A DNA stretch of 9,864 bases, from contig DCFZ01000004.1 of assembly GCA_002314455.1 (NCBI GenBank), positions 1-9,864 of the forward strand, read 5' to 3'. The translations under genes were made by a program, and so were the position numbers. Shown in pieces: positions 1-6,796 of the stretch (position 1 is the first letter of the stretch; every line of letters starts with the position of its first letter). Source of the DNA: Lentisphaeria bacterium UBA1791. GTDB lineage: Bacteria > Verrucomicrobiota > Lentisphaeria > Victivallales > Victivallaceae. Under the pieces are notes generated by a model, which saw only the letters and a list, made by a program, of their open reading frames with translations, was not told the origin of the DNA and did no database searches.

Positions 1-33
1 TGGTCGGGCATACAAATGGGGGTCTCGCGGCGC

Positions 34-54
34 TGATCGCGAAATGAGCGATCA
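34..54. repeat. 7-bp perfect inverted repeat (hairpin)
   Basis: TGATCGC (34-40) and GCGATCA (48-54) are perfect reverse complements around a 7-base loop, GAAATGA. A stem this strong near the possible end of an upstream gene could be a transcript 3' end, but no T-run follows on either strand. It may equally be a protein-binding palindrome or chance. Confidence 0.4.
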
Positions 55-149
55 TACCAACGCCAAGACCGCGGATTAAACTACCCTGCGTCCCATTGTC
101 GCCTTGAGTCTTGTGTCCGCGCCAGCGACGCGGTACTTAGCTCTGCGCT

Positions 150-171
150 TGCCCAAACACCCCTTTGGGTA
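150..171 (-). terminator. hairpin downstream of arnT, weak terminator candidate
   Basis: CCCAAA (152-157) pairs with TTTGGG (164-169) around a 6-base loop. One G-T and one T-A pair (151/170 and 150/171) can extend the stem to 8. It lies about 65 bases beyond the arnT stop codon, read on the minus strand. No T-run follows, so if it acts on transcription it is not a textbook intrinsic terminator. Confidence 0.3.
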
Positions 172-235
172 TTCGTAATGGCGGAAAGAGCGCGTCTGCG
201 GACGAAACGCCCCCGTTGCCTTTGCCCCTTGGGGG

Positions 236-1945
236 CTAATAGACGTCGAGCTGGACGTTTTGATCGATCAGTCGCAGTTTGGGCGTCAATCCTTTTAGTT
301 GTTCTTTGCAAGGGCTTGTGAAATAGAGGATCGGGCGTTCGCCTTTGGCGATCATGGATTGGATCTCGTTCAATTGGATGACGGGATCTTTTTCGCCGTT
401 GCGCCGTGCAAGTTCACAACCGTAGCGCAATTCGCCCGGCGCCCGGTAAATGCGCACGTCGGCGCGTTTCAGTTGCCACGCGACGGCGTAGCTGAAAGCC
501 GGGGCGGCGATGACATCAGCCTGCGCGAGATCGACGCCGCTTTGCTTGAGCGCGGCGACGACTTCCTGTTGTTGGATCAGCGATGCGATCGATTCTTCCG
601 GCATGATTCCGTTGTCGATGCGGTCGGAAATGAAAGGCGTGACGGCACAGCTCATTGCGGCGACGCCGGTGAAAAAGATTGTCAGAATCAACGTGCGCGA
701 CATATGGCGCACGAAAAAGAGCGCCGTTCCGAAAAGGATTGCCGCGATTCCCGCGACAAAGAAAAGGTTTCTCAACGCCGGCAAAAGGTCGCGCACTTGC
801 GCCGGAAAGAGCGGTGTCGCCCCGCAGACGACGAGCACGCCCATAATCAGTGCGACGGCGCCCGCCGCCCACAGCACCCCGGTCCAGAAGCGGATTGTCG
901 CATTAAATGCGCGACCGTCGAGCGAACTGCGCAAATAGGTCATCACGCCGCCTGCCAGCAGGATCGCCAGCGCCGGGAAGCAGGGCAGAATATAGGTAAT
1001 CATTTTGCCGTGCGACAGCGAAACGAGGATGAAGGGCAACACGAGTGCACAGAGCGCCATCCGGTAGATCGGGCGCGACAAAAGCGTTTTCCACCCATCT
1101 TTTTTCACCCGCAGCAAGCAGGGCAAAAAGGTGATGCCGGGCAGTGCGCCGACAAAAAGCACCGGGAAAAAGAACCACCACGGTTGCGGGTGCTGGCCGC
1201 GCGCATCTTGCGTGAAACGCTGAATGTGTTCGACCTGGATGAAGTACTTCCAGAATTCCGGTTCCGCCTGATGGATCTTCCACGCGAGCGGCAGGATTGC
1301 CGCCAGCATGACGGGCACGATCAGAAGGGGCAGACGGTAAAATTCCTTCCACCGCTTGTCCCAGATCAGAAATGCCGCGATCGAAATACCGGGCACGGCA
1401 AGCCCCAGTGCGCCCTTGGCGTAAAAGCCGCCGGCGAGCGCGAGGCCGCAACAGATTTCGAGCGTTACCTTGCGTTTGGTGAATTTTTCCTCGACTGCCG
1501 CCAGAAAGGCGCAGAAGGTCGCCGCCGTGGTGAAAAATGTAAGCGGCGCGTCGGTGAGCGGCATAATGCCGATGCCGTAGACGAGCAGAAAACTCATATA
1601 AAAGCCGAAAGCCAGCGCGGCGAGTTTCGCATCTTTGCGCCGTTGCCAGATGACCAGCGCGATCAATCCGCCGGTGAGCAACGTGAAAAGCGCCGCCGGG
1701 AAACGCAACCCGAAGTGGTTGTTGCCAAAGAGTTTCATCGACGCCAGATTGCAATGGTGGGTGAGAATCGGCTTTTCAAAGTAGCGCACCCCGATGAGAT
1801 GCGGCGAGAGCGCATTGCCTGAAACTTGCATTTCGCGGACGATTTCCGCATGCCGGAATTCGTCGGGCGCCACCATCGGGCGGCAACCGAGCGTCGCGAG
1901 ATAACCGACGATGAAAAGGAATATGCCGTACCAGAAAAATTTCAT
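236..1945 (-). CDS. arnT: ArnT, undecaprenyl phosphate-L-Ara4N:lipid A transferase
   Basis: This is an inner-membrane GT-C glycosyltransferase (GT83) of 569 residues, close to the 550 of E. coli ArnT. It moves L-Ara4N from undecaprenyl phosphate to lipid A phosphates on the periplasmic face. ArnT signatures run in order: PDE at 27-29 in the first periplasmic loop, PHL and RYFEKPI at 48-60, Asp132 in the second catalytic loop, AKG at 176-178, and EFWKYF followed by VEHIQRF at 229-244. Glu57 and His240 correspond to the metal-site pair described for ArnT structures. The soluble C-terminal part keeps RAPGELRYG (501-509), like E. coli RQTGELKYG. Many hydrophobic segments span residues 1-435. One oddity is FRHAEI where most ArnT proteins have an R-Y-AEI motif. 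The ATG at 1945 has an AAGGG site seven bases upstream. It lies 52 bases after the aminotransferase gene on the same strand, so the two may be co-transcribed. Identification rests on remembered E. coli ArnT sequence and is firm. Confidence 0.93.
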   Translation of the reverse strand: MKFFWYGIFLFIVGYLATLGCRPMVAPDEFRHAEIVREMQVSGNALSPHLIGVRYFEKPILTHHCNLASMKLFGNNHFGLRFPAALFTLLTGGLIALVIWQRRKDAKLAALAFGFYMSFLLVYGIGIMPLTDAPLTFFTTAATFCAFLAAVEEKFTKRKVTLEICCGLALAGGFYAKGALGLAVPGISIAAFLIWDKRWKEFYRLPLLIVPVMLAAILPLAWKIHQAEPEFWKYFIQVEHIQRFTQDARGQHPQPWWFFFPVLFVGALPGITFLPCLLRVKKDGWKTLLSRPIYRMALCALVLPFILVSLSHGKMITYILPCFPALAILLAGGVMTYLRSSLDGRAFNATIRFWTGVLWAAGAVALIMGVLVVCGATPLFPAQVRDLLPALRNLFFVAGIAAILFGTALFFVRHMSRTLILTIFFTGVAAMSCAVTPFISDRIDNGIMPEESIASLIQQQEVVAALKQSGVDLAQADVIAAPAFSYAVAWQLKRADVRIYRAPGELRYGCELARRNGEKDPVIQLNEIQSMIAKGERPILYFTSPCKEQLKGLTPKLRLIDQNVQLDVY

Positions 1946-1952
1946 CGTTTTG

Positions 1953-1957
1953 CCCTT
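1953..1957 (-). promoter_or_regulatory. ribosome binding site of arnT
   Basis: On the minus strand AAGGG lies seven bases before the ATG at 1945. It supports that start and independent translation of arnT within the 52-base gap after the aminotransferase gene. Confidence 0.7.
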
Positions 1958-1997
1958 CTTTTATTTTTGGTCGCGCCGTCGGGGGGCGCCGGAAATT

Positions 1998-3269
1998 TTA
2001 TTTTTCCGCCAACAGTTTGCGCACGCCGGCAAGTTTGGCGCAGATGCAGAAAAGCCGGATCGCTTCATCCAGCTCCGCCAGCGTCGGGAAAGTCGGTGCA
2101 ATGCGGATGTTGCGGTCGCGCGGATCCCGGTGATAGGGAAACGCGGCGCCGGCGCCGGTCAATTTGACGCCCGCCTGGGCGGCGAGTTCAACGGTCGCTT
2201 TGGCACAGCCGTCGAGCGTGTCGACTGCGATGAAGTAACCGCCCTTGGGCGCCGTCCACGAAAGCAATCCCGTGCCGGCAAATTCTTTTTCAAGCACGCC
2301 GAGGACGAGGTCGAATTTCGGCTTGATCTCGGCGCCGAGTTTTTTCATGTGCGCCTTGAGTGCTTCCGGCGTCGGCAGAAACTGGAGCGTCCGCAGTTGG
2401 TTGAGTTTGTCGTAGCCGATCGTTTCGACCGTCAGCCGCGCGAGCAATTCCTTTTTGTTGGCGGCACTCGTCGCGATGAGCGAAACGCCCGCACCGGGGA
2501 ATGTGATCTTGCTCGTCGAGAAAAAGTAGTAGACGCGATCGGGATTGCCGCCCGCGTTGCAGCTATCGAAAATATCGGCGAGGATTGTTTCGCCGTCGAT
2601 GTGGTGCACGCCGTAGGCGTTGTCCCACATGATCCTGAAATCGGGCGCAGCGCACTTCATTTTGCCGAGGCGCGCTACTGTTTCGTCGCTGTAGCAGATG
2701 CCCTGCGGATTGGAGTAAAGCGGCACGCACCAGATGCCCTTGATCGCGGGATCTTTGGCGACGAGCGCTTCGATTTGATCCATGTCGGGCCCGTTGGGCG
2801 TCATGTCGATGTTGATCATCTCGATGCCGAGTTTTTCGGTGATCGCGAAATGGCGGTCGTAACCGGGCGCCGGCGCGAGGAACTTCACCTTGTCGAGCTT
2901 GCTCCACGGCGCGTTGCCCGCCGTGCCGAAAAGCATCAGCTGGACGAGCAGGTCGTACATCAGATTCAAGCTCGAATTGCCGCCGATCGTGATGTTTGCG
3001 GGATCAAGGTTGAGCAGCTTGCCGAAAAATTCGCGCATTTCGGGGATCCCGTCGAGCACGCCGTAGTTGCGGGCGTCGATACCCGCCGCCGTGCGCGTCG
3101 TTTCCAGTTTGTCGAGCGCGCCGTTGCAAAGATCGAGCTGGCTCGCCGCCGGTTTGCCGCGCGACATATCCAGTTTGAGGTTGCGCGACCGGTAGGATTC
3201 GTAAGACGCGCTGAGTTCGCGCTCCAATTGCCGGAGTTCCCCGGCGGAAAGTTCACTGACTGCAGACAT
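1998..3269 (-). CDS. subgroup Ic aspartate aminotransferase-like PLP enzyme
   Basis: This is a cytoplasmic fold-type I PLP aminotransferase of 423 residues. It resembles the subgroup Ic aspartate aminotransferases known from Corynebacterium AspT (Pfam family often labelled Aminotran_MocR or Asp_aminotransf). The N-terminal SRGKPAASQLDL stretch (36-47) is characteristic of that group. Other landmarks are the GGNSS PLP-phosphate loop (96-100), YSNPQG with Asn187, MWDNAYG with Asp216 that contacts the pyridine nitrogen, and the Schiff-base Lys254 in STSKITFPGAG. Arg389 in NIRIAPTFP should bind the substrate carboxylate. All key residues are present, so it should be active. Likely chemistry is aspartate plus 2-oxoglutarate to oxaloacetate plus glutamate, though the amino-acid specificity cannot be read from sequence. 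It is not ArnB, which belongs to the DegT/DnrJ family. It is the first gene of a minus-strand unit with arnT behind it and has a good ribosome binding site and promoter. Confidence 0.88.
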   Translation of the reverse strand: MSAVSELSAGELRQLERELSASYESYRSRNLKLDMSRGKPAASQLDLCNGALDKLETTRTAAGIDARNYGVLDGIPEMREFFGKLLNLDPANITIGGNSSLNLMYDLLVQLMLFGTAGNAPWSKLDKVKFLAPAPGYDRHFAITEKLGIEMINIDMTPNGPDMDQIEALVAKDPAIKGIWCVPLYSNPQGICYSDETVARLGKMKCAAPDFRIMWDNAYGVHHIDGETILADIFDSCNAGGNPDRVYYFFSTSKITFPGAGVSLIATSAANKKELLARLTVETIGYDKLNQLRTLQFLPTPEALKAHMKKLGAEIKPKFDLVLGVLEKEFAGTGLLSWTAPKGGYFIAVDTLDGCAKATVELAAQAGVKLTGAGAAFPYHRDPRDRNIRIAPTFPTLAELDEAIRLFCICAKLAGVRKLLAEK

Positions 3270-3275
3270 AATATA

Positions 3276-3280
3276 TCCTT
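3276..3280 (-). promoter_or_regulatory. ribosome binding site of aminotransferase gene
   Basis: On the minus strand AAGGA ends six bases before the ATG at 3269, within a run of A-rich sequence. This fixes the start codon. Confidence 0.75.
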
Positions 3281-3317
3281 TTTAACGGTTTTTGATCTGA
3301 TGATAGCACAAACGCTT

Positions 3318-3346
3318 AATATACAGCCGAAAGACGTTTTTTTCAA
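3318..3346 (-). promoter_or_regulatory. sigma70-type promoter for the aminotransferase-arnT unit
   Basis: On the minus strand a -35 box TTGAAA (3346-3341) and a -10 box TATATT (3323-3318) are separated by exactly 17 bases. That predicts a start near 3311 and a leader of about 40 bases before the ATG at 3269. Each box differs from consensus at one position, so this is the best promoter match in the window. Housekeeping promoter rules in this organism are unknown. Confidence 0.6.
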
Positions 3347-3385
3347 CCGCTTCCTTTATTTAAAGCTTCGCGCGCGCGTTTCGCC

Positions 3386-3414
3386 TTGCAAAAGCCGGGA
3401 TACGGTGCTATTTT
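3386..3414 (+). promoter_or_regulatory. possible extended -10 promoter for the PaaK-arnAD unit
   Basis: TTGCAA (3386-3391) and TATTTT (3409-3414) are 17 bases apart, with TGC directly before the -10 box (extended -10). The predicted start is near 3421, giving a leader of about 33 bases. The -10 is weak by itself. An inverted repeat TTTTAT-AACG-ATAAAA (3411-3426) overlaps the -10 and start site and could be an operator or a small leader hairpin. Confidence 0.42.
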
Positions 3415-3443
3415 ATAACGATAAAAGTTTTTTGCTTGCTACA

Positions 3444-3446
3444 AGG
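3444..3446 (+). promoter_or_regulatory. ribosome binding site deciding the PaaK start
   Basis: AGG (3444-3446, in the context CAAGGTC) lies seven bases before the ATG at 3454. An in-frame TTG at 3436 would add six residues but lies upstream of this site and has no site of its own, so the ATG at 3454 is preferred. Confidence 0.6.
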
Positions 3447-3453
3447 TCGAAAA

Positions 3454-4767
3454 ATGAGTAATTTACTTGGCATAGACAATTTGGCGTCGCCCGACTATCT
3501 CGAGCGGGGATATTTGCGTCAATTACAGCTTCAGCGCCTGCAGCGCATCGTGCGTCACACCTACGACAACGTGGCGCTTTTTCGCAACCGCATGCAGGAG
3601 CGCGGTCTGACGCCCGACGACGTCAGGGAGCTTTCGGACTTGAGCAGATTGCCCTTTATGAAAAAGGTCGATTTGCGCGACAACTATCCTTTCGGACTCT
3701 TTGCGGTGCCGTTGTCGCAGATCGTCCGTCTGCACGCGTCGAGCGGCACGACCGGCAAACCGATCGTCGTCGCCTACACCAAAGAGGACATCGACGTCTG
3801 GATCGGCGCCGTGCGCCGCGCTTTCAACTGCTGCGGTTTGTCGAGCGAAGACATCATCCAGATTGCCTACGGATACGGACTTTTTACCGGCGGTCTCGGC
3901 GCTCACTACGGTGCGGAAGCGCTCGGCGCGACCGTGGTTCCGGCGAGCGGCGGCAATACCAAGCGTCAGGTGATGCTGATGCGCGATTTCGGCGTGACGG
4001 CGGTCTGCTGTACGCCGAGCTATTTCATCCATATGATCGAAGTCGCCGAAGCCGAGGGCGTGCCGCTGCCCGAGCAGAAAGTGCGCGTCGGCGTTTTCGG
4101 CGCGGAGCCGTGGTCGGAGGAAATGCGCCGTTACATCGAGGAAAAAGCCGGCATCGAAGCGTTTGACATCTACGGACTTTCCGAGATCATCGGGCCCGGC
4201 GTCGCCGTCGAATGCCACGAGCACAACGGCTTGCACATCTTTGAAGACCGCTTCTACCCCGAGATCATCGACCCCGACACCGGGGAAGTCCTGCCCGACG
4301 GCGAGACCGGCGAACTGGTCTTGACGACGTTGAGCAAATTCGCGATGCCGATGATCCGTTACCGGACGCGCGACATCACCCGGATCATTTCCGAACCTTG
4401 TCCGTGCGGGCGTACGCTCCGCCGGATCGGGCGGATCTCGAGCCGGAGCGACGATATGTTCATCATCCGCGGCGTCAACGTTTTCCCGTCGCAGATCGAG
4501 AGCGCGTTGCTCCAGGTGATCGGCGCCCCCAATTACAGCATCATTCTCTATACGGAAAACCGCGTCGACAACATCGAGATCGACGTCGAAGTCAATGCCG
4601 AGAGTTTCTCGGATCAGGTGCGCGAGATGGAGCAGTTGCGCCGCAAAATCGCCGCCGCCGTCGAATCGGTCATCGGTTTGCGCGTGCTGGTGAAACTGGT
4701 CGGTCCGCAACAGCTCCAGCGTAGCGAGGGCAAGGCGAAACGCGTTTTCGACAAGCGTGAAAAATAG
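3454..4767 (+). CDS. paaK: PaaK-type phenylacetate--CoA ligase (AMP-forming)
   Basis: This is a cytoplasmic adenylate-forming enzyme of 437 residues, the usual PaaK length. The family activates phenylacetate or related aryl and acyl acids with ATP, then transfers the acyl group to coenzyme A. Motifs in order are the P-loop-like SSGTTGKP (96-103), AYGYGLFTGGLG (138-149), TPSYF (187-191), YGLSE (240-244), RYRTRD (302-307) with the ribose-binding Asp307, the hinge GRISSRSDDM (326-335), and RGVNVFPSQIE (339-349). The C-terminal lid ends in GKAKRVFDKR, with Lys427 or Lys429 as the likely catalytic lysine. The domain set looks complete. The start at 3454 is chosen over a TTG at 3436. It is the first gene of the plus-strand unit and stands only 43 bases before arnA. 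No other phenylacetate genes (paaABCDE, iorAB) are in view, so the true substrate is open. Confidence 0.88.
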   Translation: MSNLLGIDNLASPDYLERGYLRQLQLQRLQRIVRHTYDNVALFRNRMQERGLTPDDVRELSDLSRLPFMKKVDLRDNYPFGLFAVPLSQIVRLHASSGTTGKPIVVAYTKEDIDVWIGAVRRAFNCCGLSSEDIIQIAYGYGLFTGGLGAHYGAEALGATVVPASGGNTKRQVMLMRDFGVTAVCCTPSYFIHMIEVAEAEGVPLPEQKVRVGVFGAEPWSEEMRRYIEEKAGIEAFDIYGLSEIIGPGVAVECHEHNGLHIFEDRFYPEIIDPDTGEVLPDGETGELVLTTLSKFAMPMIRYRTRDITRIISEPCPCGRTLRRIGRISSRSDDMFIIRGVNVFPSQIESALLQVIGAPNYSIILYTENRVDNIEIDVEVNAESFSDQVREMEQLRRKIAAAVESVIGLRVLVKLVGPQQLQRSEGKAKRVFDKREK

Positions 4768-4777
4768 CAATTTTAAC

Positions 4778-4791
4778 GGCGGCTTGCCGCC
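4778..4791 (+). repeat. GC-rich hairpin between paaK and arnA
   Basis: GGCGGC (4778-4783) and GCCGCC (4786-4791) are perfect inverted repeats with only TT between. A realistic fold is a 5-bp stem with a CTTG loop. It fills much of the 43-base intercistronic gap and ends five bases before the arnA ribosome binding site. No T-run follows on the plus strand, so it is not a terminator for paaK. It could set mRNA processing or stability, or tune arnA translation. Confidence 0.5.
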
Positions 4792-4796
4792 ATATC

Positions 4797-4802
4797 AGGG
4801 AG
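4797..4802 (+). promoter_or_regulatory. ribosome binding site of arnA
   Basis: AGGGAG lies eight bases before the ATG at 4811. It argues for this start instead of an in-frame GTG at 4757 inside the end of paaK. Starting here also brings the active-site residues into exact E. coli ArnA numbering. Confidence 0.8.
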
Positions 4803-4810
4803 CAGAAAAT

Positions 4811-6796
4811 ATGAAGTGTGTGGTTCTTGCTTATCACAATATGGGATGCGCAGGCATTGAGTCGTTGCTGAAAGCGGGGTACGAGATCAGCGCGGTCTTT
4901 ACCCATCGCGACAATCCGGCGGAAAACATATGGTTCGACTCGGTCGCCGAATTTTCCGGCAGGCACGGGATCCCCGTTTACGCGCCGGATTCGATCAACC
5001 ATCCGGTCTGGGCGGCGCGCATCGCGGCAATGAAGCCCGATTTCATTTTCAGTTTTTACTACCGCGACGTCGTCCATTCCGAAATTCTGGCGATCCCGCG
5101 GCTCGGCGCGCTCAACTTGCACGGTTCGCTGCTGCCGAAATACCGCGGTCGCGTGCCGATCAACTGGGCGATCATCAACGGCGAAACCGAAGCCGGCGTG
5201 ACGCTTCACTATATGACGCCGGAAGTCGACGCGGGCGACATCGTCGATCAGGAAAAAGTCGCGATTTCTCCGCGCGAAACGGCGAAATCGCTCTTTGACA
5301 AATCGGTCGCCGCCGCCAAGACGATGCTCGACCGCACGTTGCCGCTCCTCGCGGAGGGCAAGGCGAAACGCATTCGGCAAAATGAAGACGAAGCGACCGT
5401 TTTCCACGGTCGCAAACCCGCCGACGGCGAGATCGACTGGCAGCAGAGCGCCGTCGAGATCGATCGTCTGGTGCGCGCGGTGACCAAACCTTACCCCGGC
5501 GCATTCAGCTTCCTCGGCGACCGCAAGTGCTTTTTCTGGGCGACCGAACCGGTCGCCGGCGAAGGCGCTCCGGGAACGGTGCTTTCCGTCGATCCCTTTG
5601 TCATCGCCTGCGGCAAGGGCGCGCTGAAAGTCGACTACGCGCAGTTGGAAACCGGCGTCTATCAGTCGGGCGCGTTGCTCGCCGGCGAGGCGCACATTAC
5701 GGTCAATATGCGCTTTAACCTCGATCCCGTCAAACTGCGCAAACAGAACCGCAAAAAGAATATTTTCATCCTCGGCATCAACGGCTTCATCGGCAGTCAC
5801 ATTTCCGACCGCTTGCTCGCTTCCGGCAAGTATGAAGTCTACGGTATGGACTTGCGGAGCAACTACGTCAAGCATCTGCTGGGCAATCCCAGTTTCCACT
5901 TCCACGAGGGCGACGTCACCATCGACCGCGAATACATCGAGTACCAGGTCAAAAAGGCGGACGTTGTACTGCCGCTGGTCGCGATCGCGACGCCGATCGA
6001 ATACACCCGCAACCCGCTGCACGTCTTTGAACTCGACTTCGAGGAAAACCTCAAGGTGCTGCGGCTCTGCGTCAAATATCAGAAACGGATCATTTTTCCG
6101 TCGACCAGCGAAGTCTACGCGATGTGCGAAGACGAGCAGTTCGACGAGGAAAACTCGAAGCTCGTCACCGGGCCGATCCGGATGCAGCGCTGGATCTATT
6201 CCTGCAGCAAGCAGATGATGGATCGCGTCATTTACGCGTACGGCGCCAAGGGGTTGCTCGATTTCACGCTTTTCCGTCCCTTCAACTGGATCGGTTCGCG
6301 GCTCGACAGCCTCGCCGGCGCGCGCTTCGGCCGCAGTCGGGCGATCACGCAGATGATTCTCAATCTGGTGCAGGGCTCCCCGATCCAGCTCGTCGACGGC
6401 GGCGAGCAGAAACGCTGTTTCGTCGACATTTCCGAGGGCGTCGAGGCGCTTTACCGGATCATCGAAAACGAAAACGGCCGTTGCTCCGGCAAGATCATCA
6501 ACATCGGCAACCCCGGCAACGAGGCGAGCGTCCGCGAAATGGCGGAAATGCTGGTGAAAAAATTTGAAGCGCACCCGCTGCGCAAGAACTTCCCGCCCTT
6601 CGCCGGATTTCAAGTGGTCGATTCCGGCTCCTTCTACGGCAAGGGCTATCAGGACGTTCAGCGCCGGACGCCGAAAATCGCCAACGCCAAAAAATATCTC
6701 GGCTGGGTACCCGTGATCCCGCTGGAAAAATCGATCGACGACACGCTCGATTTCTTCCTGAACGAAGCGATCCAGTCCGGTGAATACACCCGATGA
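4811..6796 (+). CDS. arnA: ArnA, bifunctional UDP-Ara4N formyltransferase / UDP-glucuronate decarboxylase
   Basis: This is a 661-residue cytoplasmic enzyme (E. coli ArnA has 660) performing two steps of L-Ara4N synthesis. The N-terminal domain (about 1-300) transfers a formyl group from 10-formyltetrahydrofolate to UDP-L-Ara4N. Its catalytic Asn102, His104 (in LNLHGSLLPKYRGR) and Asp140 fall at the same positions as in E. coli. The C-terminal SDR-type domain (about 314-661) oxidises UDP-glucuronate at C4 with NAD+ and releases CO2. It has the Rossmann motif GINGFIGSH (322-330), the TSE trio 432-434, Tyr463 and Lys467 of YxxxK, and Arg619, again matching E. coli numbering. Long stretches such as AIATPIEYTRNPL and FELDFEENL (391-413) are nearly identical. 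Both activities should be intact. It lies between the PaaK gene and arnD, whose start overlaps its stop (ATGA), so arnA and arnD are translationally coupled. An unfused homologue arrangement is excluded because the frame is continuous. Confidence 0.97.
   Translation: MKCVVLAYHNMGCAGIESLLKAGYEISAVFTHRDNPAENIWFDSVAEFSGRHGIPVYAPDSINHPVWAARIAAMKPDFIFSFYYRDVVHSEILAIPRLGALNLHGSLLPKYRGRVPINWAIINGETEAGVTLHYMTPEVDAGDIVDQEKVAISPRETAKSLFDKSVAAAKTMLDRTLPLLAEGKAKRIRQNEDEATVFHGRKPADGEIDWQQSAVEIDRLVRAVTKPYPGAFSFLGDRKCFFWATEPVAGEGAPGTVLSVDPFVIACGKGALKVDYAQLETGVYQSGALLAGEAHITVNMRFNLDPVKLRKQNRKKNIFILGINGFIGSHISDRLLASGKYEVYGMDLRSNYVKHLLGNPSFHFHEGDVTIDREYIEYQVKKADVVLPLVAIATPIEYTRNPLHVFELDFEENLKVLRLCVKYQKRIIFPSTSEVYAMCEDEQFDEENSKLVTGPIRMQRWIYSCSKQMMDRVIYAYGAKGLLDFTLFRPFNWIGSRLDSLAGARFGRSRAITQMILNLVQGSPIQLVDGGEQKRCFVDISEGVEALYRIIENENGRCSGKIINIGNPGNEASVREMAEMLVKKFEAHPLRKNFPPFAGFQVVDSGSFYGKGYQDVQRRTPKIANAKKYLGWVPVIPLEKSIDDTLDFFLNEAIQSGEYTR

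Larger units (their letters stand above)
1..235. other. left-edge intergenic region with hairpins, no confident gene
   Basis: I see no convincing gene here. Two plus-strand frames run in from the left edge and stop at 45-47 and 77-79. Either could be the last 14-25 codons of a gene lying outside the window, but there is too little to choose or to name. A minus-strand ATG at 55 also reads off the edge without a ribosome binding site. The region holds three hairpin-capable inverted repeats: 34-54, 150-171 and 224-236. The last two lie just beyond the minus-strand arnT and may help end or protect its transcript, although neither is followed by a T-run. Confidence 0.5.

Noticed and set aside
1973..1989. 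GCGCC/GGCGC hairpin between the aminotransferase gene and arnT as a terminator
   Set aside because: Read on the minus strand it is followed by an A-rich stretch, not a T-run, and the arnT ribosome binding site follows. The stem is only five pairs.
1998..3269. Aminotransferase as a replacement for ArnB
   Set aside because: ArnB belongs to the DegT/DnrJ/EryC1 family. This protein has subgroup Ic aspartate aminotransferase landmarks (SRGKP segment, STSKITFPGAG) and no DegT features.
3270..3453. PmrA or PhoP boxes as in enteric arn promoters
   Set aside because: I looked for paired CTTAAG-like or GTTTA-like direct repeats and found none. Only a lone CTTAAT is present.
4757..4810. Upstream GTG start for arnA, giving 18 more residues and overlapping paaK
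   Set aside because: The ATG at 4811 has a good AGGGAG site, begins exactly where the family begins and gives E. coli active-site numbering.
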